Part shown: positions 42,084-45,731 of the stretch, in pieces
Layout of the letters: each line of letters begins with the position of its first letter
Numbering within the stretch: the stretch's first letter is position 1
Source of the DNA: a virus
Length of the DNA stretch: 45,731 nucleotides
IMG/VR virus record: IMGVR_UViG_3300049855_000151
Location: 1 to 45,731 of that record
Reading direction: 5' to 3' (one strand)
Notes under the pieces: generated by a model
What the model was told of the DNA's origin: nothing
The model's input: the letters and a program-made list of their open reading frames with translations, nothing else
The model's database searches: none
Translations under genes and position numbers: made by a program

Positions 42084-42246
42084 CTTTACCAAACCAATGA
42101 TCAGGTAATTGATCAGTTTTCTTTAAAGCATTATCAAGTATAACTTTACTATTCTTATCTCTTAATAGTTTAATAGGTTTAATAATAAGATTTTCTTCTT
42201 TTATCCATTTATCAAAAGAAGATCCCTGATATTTATTCTTTTTCAT
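42076..42246 (-). CDS. 56-residue hypothetical protein
   Basis: ATG 42246, eight bases of overlap with the next gene (TGAGTAA context). A basic, polar protein (SFDKWIKEENLIIKPIKLLR) ending HWFGKDE. Coupled to the terminase genes, so perhaps a packaging accessory. No family recognised. Confidence 0.5.
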   Translation of the reverse strand: MKKNKYQGSSFDKWIKEENLIIKPIKLLRDKNSKVILDNALKKTDQLPDHWFGKDE

Positions 42247-42248
42247 AT

Positions 42249-42527
42249 TTATCGTAGTTTAATATTAGCTAGCTTACTTGAACTAATGTAGGTTTTCATA
42301 TCACCTACTTCTCGTTCAGCATGATTTAGTCGTTCTTCTAAAGAATCGACCTTACGTTTAAAATCGTTTATAATTGCATTAGACGCATTGGTTTCCATAA
42401 AGGCCACTACCCCACCAAGGAGCGATAGAAATGCAACAGTAGGCCAATCAAACCCAAAATAAAGGCATTTTATAGTAACTGCAGCAAACATCCAGTAAGG
42501 GATACGTTTGAGGAATTGTTCTTGCAT
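42249..42527 (-). CDS. Membrane protein with coiled-coil tail (holin-like)
   Basis: A 92-residue protein with one or two membrane helices (residues 8-25 and 28-43: PYWMFAAVTIKCLYFGF; AFLSLLGGVVAFM) followed by a charged coiled coil (FKRKVDSLEERLNHAEREVG). The plan fits small phage holins or antiholins with a cytoplasmic coiled coil. It lies divergently next to the endolysin, with facing copies of the TTAACAACTT element between them. Start set at ATG 42527 behind AAAGGA; the longer TTG-started frame is rejected. Confidence 0.55.
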   Translation of the reverse strand: MQEQFLKRIPYWMFAAVTIKCLYFGFDWPTVAFLSLLGGVVAFMETNASNAIINDFKRKVDSLEERLNHAEREVGDMKTYISSSKLANIKLR

Positions 42528-42588
42528 ATTAGTTCCTTTCAATAAATTTAAAAATTAAACAGAGAATTGTCACCTACTTTAATAAGTC

Positions 42589-42603
42589 GTGTAATTGTTA
42601 CAC
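42589..42603. other. Palindrome GTGTAA-TTG-TTACAC
   Basis: A perfect six-base inverted repeat with a three-base centre, between the two divergent elements and the membrane-protein start. It could be an operator or an mRNA hairpin in that gene's leader. Confidence 0.4.
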
Positions 42604-42614
42604 ATTTAGGGCGT

Positions 42615-42640
42615 TTTCTGTTTAATAGAAGTTGTTAATT
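42615..42640 (-). promoter_or_regulatory. TTAACAACTT-type promoter toward the membrane-protein gene
   Basis: On the - strand ATTAACAACTTCTATTAAAC, core at 42638-42629, about 95 bases upstream of the start at 42527. Divergent partner of the + strand copy 17 bases away. Confidence 0.55.
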
Positions 42641-42654
42641 CCTTCTAGATACAG

Positions 42655-42675
42655 CTTAACAACTTAAAATAGTTA
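42655..42675 (+). promoter_or_regulatory. TTAACAACTT-type promoter of the endolysin gene
   Basis: CTTAACAACTTAAAATAG on the + strand, 27 bases before the endolysin ATG, followed by ATAGGAG as ribosome site. It gives the lone + strand lysis gene the same type of element as the - strand virion genes, implying common (late) control. Confidence 0.65.
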
Positions 42676-42691
42676 AATTAATAGGAGTTTT

Positions 42692-43147
42692 ATGGAAAAA
42701 TTAAATAAAAAAGGTTTAGAATTAATCAAGTATTTTGAGGGTTTACGTCTTAAACCTTATCTAGATGTAGGCGGAGTTGCCACGATTGGTTATGGAACGA
42801 TCAGATACGAGAATGGAACTCCAGTAACAATGAAAGATAAAGAGATTACCAAGGAACGAGCTGAAGAATTATTAAAGCATCATGTAGCTGAATTTGAAGC
42901 TGGAGTTAATAAGTTACTAAAAGTGGATATTAATGACAATCAATTCGCAGCTTTAGTAAGTTTTGCCTATAATCTAGGCTTAGGTAATTTAAAGAATAGT
43001 ACACTATTAAGATATATTAATGAAAGTCGGTTTAAAGAAGCTGGCCCCGAGTTTCTTAAATGGATCAATGTCAACAAGAAGCCTGTTGCTGGATTAAAAG
43101 CACGTCGCGCCAAAGAGAAGGATCTATTTGAAACGCCGCAAGTTTAA
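42692..43147 (+). CDS. Endolysin, GH24 (T4-type) lysozyme
   Basis: A 151-residue muramidase with the E-D-T catalytic set: Glu16 in FEGLRLKPY, Asp25 in LDVGG and Thr31 in ATIGYGT. The rest (FAALVSFAYNLGLGNLKNST; AGLKARRAKEKDLF) follows the family. Length is normal. No signal peptide or anchor, so it needs a holin to reach peptidoglycan. It is surrounded by - strand genes and carries its own late-type element and GGAG site. Confidence 0.93.
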   Translation: MEKLNKKGLELIKYFEGLRLKPYLDVGGVATIGYGTIRYENGTPVTMKDKEITKERAEELLKHHVAEFEAGVNKLLKVDINDNQFAALVSFAYNLGLGNLKNSTLLRYINESRFKEAGPEFLKWINVNKKPVAGLKARRAKEKDLFETPQV

Positions 43148-43301
43148 ACCTAATCCTAATTGGAAAGAAGACTATGATAAAGATCTTCTTAAACGTATTT
43201 GTCGTAGATGTAAGTTCTCTTTATACTATCCTAACTATACCCACCCTAATAAGTATCTTACCTGTGTTACTTGTGGACACACTATACCGAAAGAAGATTA
43301 A
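43128..43301 (+). CDS. Small zinc-ribbon protein after the endolysin
   Basis: A 57-residue frame with TTG start at 43128 and GAAGGA five bases upstream, overlapping the endolysin end by 20 bases. Basic N-terminus (KRRKFKPNPNWK) and a zinc-ribbon (CRRC ... CVTC with GH after). Its last 20 bases overlap tail-to-tail with the - strand gene ending at 43282. Good spacing and cysteine pattern support a real gene. Confidence 0.5.
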   Translation: MKRRKFKPNPNWKEDYDKDLLKRICRRCKFSLYYPNYTHPNKYLTCVTCGHTIPKED

Positions 43302-43557
43302 TAGTTTCCTTTAGTTTCTCTAATAATTCCAAGTAGCTAGGATCTTCTTTACTTCGCCGCTTAACCTCTGGGGTAATCTTAAAGCAATGTTTTTGAAAAT
43401 CCTCAATCTTACTATATAAGTCTCTAGTTGCAGCTACCACTAATTCTTCATAATTAGGCATACCCTCAATATCTAATACCCGCTCATAAGCATTAGTAAC
43501 AGCTAAACATAGGTTATATAGAGTATCTAGTTCTTGATTAAACTTTTTGAGTTCCAT
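43282..43557 (-). CDS. Hypothetical helical protein
   Basis: A 91-residue all-helical protein (ELDTLYNLCLAVTNAYERVL; LELLEKLKETINLL). It overlaps the upstream Cys-containing gene by 20 bases. ATG 43557 has GATGG/CTGG region only weakly matching a ribosome site. No family recognised. Confidence 0.5.
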   Translation of the reverse strand: MELKKFNQELDTLYNLCLAVTNAYERVLDIEGMPNYEELVVAATRDLYSKIEDFQKHCFKITPEVKRRSKEDPSYLELLEKLKETINLLSV

Positions 43558-43801
43558 CAGCAGCTCCTACAATAATAGCATTATCACCAAGCTGGGCAAC
43601 CACTAGCTTATCTATTTCACGCTTCTTCCTCATATTCTCTTTAACCCGCACTTTGTTACAAGGTGGGCATACCTTACCATTCCAATAGGAACCAGTTTCA
43701 TCCGTATACTTCTTATTGCGTTCATCAAACTTACCTACTAGAATATACGTTTTAATCTCGCTACAAGTTTTACATAGTTTCTTTTCTACAGACATAATCA
43801 T
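43538..43801 (-). CDS. Small zinc-finger protein
   Basis: An 87-residue protein with CKTC near residue 10 and CPPC near 48, then a basic helix (NKVRVKENMRKKREIDKL). The layout, two cysteine pairs 35 residues apart followed by KxxKENxRKKR, resembles HNH-like or zinc-finger proteins of phages that lack the nuclease histidines. Start set at ATG 43801, seven bases after AAAAAGGA; a longer start at 43819 is possible. Confidence 0.5.
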   Translation of the reverse strand: MIMSVEKKLCKTCSEIKTYILVGKFDERNKKYTDETGSYWNGKVCPPCNKVRVKENMRKKREIDKLVVAQLGDNAIIVGAADGTQKV

Positions 43802-43803
43802 AA

Positions 43804-44094
43804 TTAATCCTTTTTCCATTGAGTTTTAAGTTTAACTGCGGTATCTAGTAAAGTATCTATTACTAATCTAAATACCATTAATTTTTCACCTTTATAACTA
43901 TTAATAGTATCTAACTCAGATAATTCTTCATTTGGATCATACATATCATCAACAATTGTTTTTGCTGTTTGCTTTAAGTGAGTTAAATAATCTTCACTTA
44001 TTGCATAGTCCTCTCTTAAAATCGTGAGCCTTCCTTTAGCTAATTCGGTTAATTGTTGTTCATTAAATGTATTATACGGTTTAAGTAAGCGCAT
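43804..44094 (-). CDS. Hypothetical protein
   Basis: A 96-residue acidic helical protein (TELAKGRLTILREDYAISED; LMVFRLVIDTLLDTAVKL). Starts one base into the upstream stop (ATG/TAA overlap). No motif recognised. Part of the small-gene run from 45397 to 43282. Confidence 0.5.
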   Translation of the reverse strand: MRLLKPYNTFNEQQLTELAKGRLTILREDYAISEDYLTHLKQTAKTIVDDMYDPNEELSELDTINSYKGEKLMVFRLVIDTLLDTAVKLKTQWKKD

Positions 44095-44339
44095 TAATCT
44101 TCCTCTTCATTATTGTTAGTAAAGTTATTGATAAAGTTAACTCCCTCGGTCGTTAAAGTGTTATTAAAGACAATAGGCTGAATAGCCCAATCCCTATCTG
44201 TCGGTGGATGGCCTATAAAAGTATTAGGCGTATATCCATAGTGGTCTTCTTCACGGGCTGATGGCTTCTCTTCCACCTGATCCCACAATGACCTACTCAC
44301 TCGTTTAATAATAGCATCTATCTTTTCTCGTTTAGTCAT
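44094..44339 (-). CDS. Hypothetical protein
   Basis: An 81-residue hydrophilic protein (KIDAIIKRVSRSLWDQVEEK; TFIGHPPTDRDW) ending in Asn/Glu/Asp repeats (NNFTNNNEEED). ATG 44339 behind AAAGGAG. Overlaps both neighbours by a few bases. No family. Confidence 0.5.
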   Translation of the reverse strand: MTKREKIDAIIKRVSRSLWDQVEEKPSAREEDHYGYTPNTFIGHPPTDRDWAIQPIVFNNTLTTEGVNFINNFTNNNEEED

Positions 44340-44565
44340 TTGACTCCTTTCTATTAAATTTAAAAAATCCGGGCATCATATTATCAGTGTTATTAAAAGG
44401 TGTTTCTGTACTATGATGAACGAGCAATTCAGTTTCTATTTCAATGTCGTAAGAATAGACCTTTTGCAACTGATCCCGATTCTGATTTAGTAACCACTCA
44501 CCTAAGTTAATGAATTCAGAGCAGTTATTTAAATGATATTTTTTTCTGGAAAGTGCTTTTAACAA
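44332..44565 (-). CDS. Hypothetical protein, TTG start behind GGAGGAG
   Basis: I place the start at TTG 44565, ten bases after a strong GGAGGAG; this gives 77 residues (SRKKYHLNNCSEFINLGEWL ...). A frame opening at 44664 would translate through the repeat/palindrome region upstream and gives an unlikely Cys/Arg/Ile-rich extension. The region TTG TTA A also coincides with an inverted TTAACAACTT. Function unknown. Confidence 0.45.
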   Translation of the reverse strand: MLKALSRKKYHLNNCSEFINLGEWLLNQNRDQLQKVYSYDIEIETELLVHHSTETPFNNTDNMMPGFFKFNRKESND

Positions 44566-44568
44566 CTT
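44559..44568 (+). promoter_or_regulatory. TTAACAACTT element over a gene start
   Basis: Exact ten-base core on the + strand overlapping the predicted TTG start at 44565. Its orientation points away from that gene, so it may be a regulator site rather than a promoter, or chance. Confidence 0.3.
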
Positions 44569-44580
44569 AAAACATCTCCT

Positions 44581-44687
44581 CCAATCGAATATAATACAGT
44601 CGATTGTAATATTCCTCCGAAACAAGTATCTAAAATATTTACAGCTAATCCGAATAAAATACAATCGCTTGTAATATATTCGATTGG
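44581..44687. repeat. Repeat and palindrome cluster (candidate operator region)
   Basis: Two direct repeats of about 27 bases (44586-44613 and 44651-44677), each CGAATA.AATACA.TCG.TTGTAATAT with only a few differences, 65 bases apart. Outer edges carry a perfect ten-base inverted repeat, CCAATCGAAT at 44581 and ATTCGATTGG at 44678. Inside each repeat is a TACAA..CGA.TGTA-like dyad. It occupies the gap between two - strand genes and precedes a strong ribosome site. Confidence 0.7.
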
Positions 44688-44691
44688 TACT

Positions 44692-45240
44692 TTAAACCTG
44701 ATCAATTAAAACCTCCGTTAGAAATTCCTTAGTTAAATCATTACTAGCATAAATGACCTTAGTAACTTTCTTATTAGGGTAAGTCTCACTAATAAACTTC
44801 TCAGCTTCTAATCCGTGTTCAAATACTCCTACAGTAATAGTACTATTCCAGTTTACTAGATTTACTGTAATTACAAAATCCTTCTTAAATTTCTCTAGTT
44901 TCTTCTCCACTAGTAGATTGGTATACTTAACTGGACGATACAACGTTTTGTCCTTGTAACAATCTAGCAACTCCTTAACCTTCAAATATCGATTTGTATG
45001 GTCATTGGCTGCATTAGTAAAGAGTACCTCTACCCTATCTATCAATCCACCATTCCAATCCAGTATAAAGGCATTACTCTTAAAATTGCCTATGTGTACA
45101 TCATGGAGTACCCTAGTAGTTGCAACTAGTAGGTTACTAGATTCAACTAATAAAACTTTATTAGATAAGGTATTAAAGAATCCTATAACTCCACCTGTAT
45201 TAAGCTGATTTAACGATTTTAGTGTTTCTATTAGTACCAT
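44692..45240 (-). CDS. Protein with degenerate GIY-YIG-like N-terminal domain
   Basis: A 182-residue protein. Residues 15-80 read TGGVIGFFNTLSNKVLLVES, then LHDVHIGNFKSNAFILDWNG, which follows the spacing of GIY-YIG nucleases (GIY.i.N..n.k.YIGSS......H...L..G.H.N..L..DW...G). However GIY is GVI, YIG is LLV, and the catalytic pattern is not preserved, so a nuclease activity is doubtful. Residues 100-182 are helical/beta of unknown type. Could be an inactivated homing nuclease reused as a DNA-binding protein. Confidence 0.45.
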   Translation of the reverse strand: MVLIETLKSLNQLNTGGVIGFFNTLSNKVLLVESSNLLVATTRVLHDVHIGNFKSNAFILDWNGGLIDRVEVLFTNAANDHTNRYLKVKELLDCYKDKTLYRPVKYTNLLVEKKLEKFKKDFVITVNLVNWNSTITVGVFEHGLEAEKFISETYPNKKVTKVIYASNDLTKEFLTEVLIDQV

Positions 45241-45397
45241 TTCTTAACCTTGCAGCAGTAGAGCTATAGCAGTATTTACATCCTAAAACAATCCAAGAAT
45301 CTCCATCAATCTTAGTAATCCTAAAGTTAGGACTATGCCTAGTAAAAAGTTCACATCTAGATTCCTTAAAAGTAGTATAATAATTTCTTAGTGTCAT
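45200..45397 (-). CDS. Small hypothetical protein with CxxC
   Basis: A 65-residue basic protein (NYYTTFKESRCELFTRHSPN; CKYC). ATG 45397 has an AAAGGACACT site. Overlaps the next gene by 41 bases in another frame. It is the first - strand gene at the right end; its promoter would lie in the noncoding region beyond 45397. Unknown function. Confidence 0.5.
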   Translation of the reverse strand: MTLRNYYTTFKESRCELFTRHSPNFRITKIDGDSWIVLGCKYCYSSTAARLRNGTNRNTKIVKSA

Positions 45398-45731
45398 AGT
45401 GTCCTTTTACGTTACTAAGTCAGGATACATATAATAAGTGTACTTCGTGGAAATACACTTTGGATACTATATTAGTTAGTTAAATCGTCAAATTCCAGTC
45501 GCGATTGTTTCTATACTAGTAACTCCTATAATTACCCCTAATATCCTGAAATTACTACCTTTTATCCTTAAACTACCCCTAAAATAGTCCAATAGTAACA
45601 GCCTTAAAATAGAGGGTAAGATAATAGTTATTGGTTACTAGTTTAGTGTTACTAGTCTCAAAATACCCCAGGTTAGTGGGAGAGGTATGCATATGCACGC
45701 TGCTTGAATCTCCACCTTCCCCCGCCCCGGG
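45398..45731. other. Noncoding right-end region with short repeats and GC-rich terminus
   Basis: No gene is apparent. It contains a hairpin (AAGTGTA/TACACTT, 45436-45460), a nine-base GTTACTAGT in two direct copies (45634, 45648) with an inverted copy (45515), two TACCCCTAA (45533, 45574), a TGCATATGCA palindrome near 45690, and a final stretch of about 20 bases that is almost all G and C, unlike the rest. Possible control/origin region or a contig-edge artefact. Confidence 0.6.

Noticed and set aside
44566-44664. N-terminal extension of the 44332 gene to an upstream ATG
   Set aside because: It would translate the repeat/palindrome cluster into an odd Cys/Arg/Ile-rich segment and has no ribosome site; the TTG at 44565 has GGAGGAG.
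44586-44677. CRISPR-like repeat pair
   Set aside because: Only two repeats, with internal mismatches and internal dyads, no third unit and no cas genes.
45668-45731. tRNA-like stretch (AGTGGGAGAG ... TGCAC ... TCTCCACC) near the right end
   Set aside because: It recalls the D-arm and acceptor end of a tRNA-Ala, but no complete cloverleaf, anticodon stem or TTCGA loop can be drawn.
1-45731. Temperate lifestyle genes
   Set aside because: No integrase, excisionase, CI/Cro-type repressor or attachment site was seen; the small zinc-finger proteins are not enough to claim lysogeny.

Overview
The window is a large fragment (not the complete genome) of a tailed bacteriophage, most likely a short-tailed virus of podovirus type infecting a Gram-negative bacterium. 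The evidence is a full set of virion genes with two podovirus-style tail-tube/stabilisation proteins, no tape-measure or sheath gene, several long glycine/alanine- or glutamine-rich internal (ejection) protein candidates, a lipoprotein signal and a secreted protease. The DNA is AT-rich (by eye in the mid-30s % G+C), genes are tightly packed with many ATGA/TAATG overlaps, and most starts have a clear AAGGA-type Shine-Dalgarno. No tRNA, integrase, DNA polymerase, primase, helicase or RNA polymerase gene is visible. The first gene is cut by the left edge, so replication genes probably lie outside the window.

Layout. Positions 1-11029 (+ strand) are an accessory/early-type region of over 30 small genes. 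Recognisable ones are an IMP dehydrogenase/GMP reductase-family enzyme, an A-type iron-sulfur carrier among tiny cysteine-rich proteins, an AAA+ ATPase overlapping a HEVAH metallopeptidase and a calcineurin-like phosphoesterase, a DUF1599-like protein, a dUTPase and an HNH endonuclease. Positions 42246-11026 (- strand) are one long virion block, read right to left: small and large terminase, portal, virion lysozyme-like protein, trypsin-like protease, hypothetical proteins, a repeat-rich structural protein, a patatin-like phospholipase, scaffold, major capsid protein, collar-domain fibre, a 938-residue fibre of about 39 short repeats, two tail-tube proteins, four putative internal proteins and a holin. 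The two halves meet tail-to-tail at 11026-11029 with nested stop codons. Positions 42249-45397 hold a second membrane (holin-like) gene, a GH24 endolysin read divergently from it, and a run of small - strand genes including a decayed GIY-YIG-like protein. The last 334 bases are noncoding, repeat-bearing, and end in an abruptly GC-rich stretch.

How the parts work together. The - strand block looks like a late transcript set driven from several copies of a conserved element, TTAACAACTT plus a short AT-rich tail. It occurs eight times, each just upstream of a gene start, and includes a divergent pair between the membrane-protein gene and the endolysin. The layout resembles that of promoters read by a phage-encoded single-subunit RNA polymerase, but that enzyme is not in the window.

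The most unusual observation is a family of six otherwise unrelated small + strand proteins that share a basic C-terminal tail, K-R-x-x-[KR]-[IL]-x-L-P, at or three residues from the C-terminus, written with different synonymous codons. One of them also carries two copies of the repeat that builds the long tail fibre. I do not recognise this family; it could be a phage-specific sorting, assembly or partner-binding tag. All functional assignments come from reading motifs; no database search was possible.
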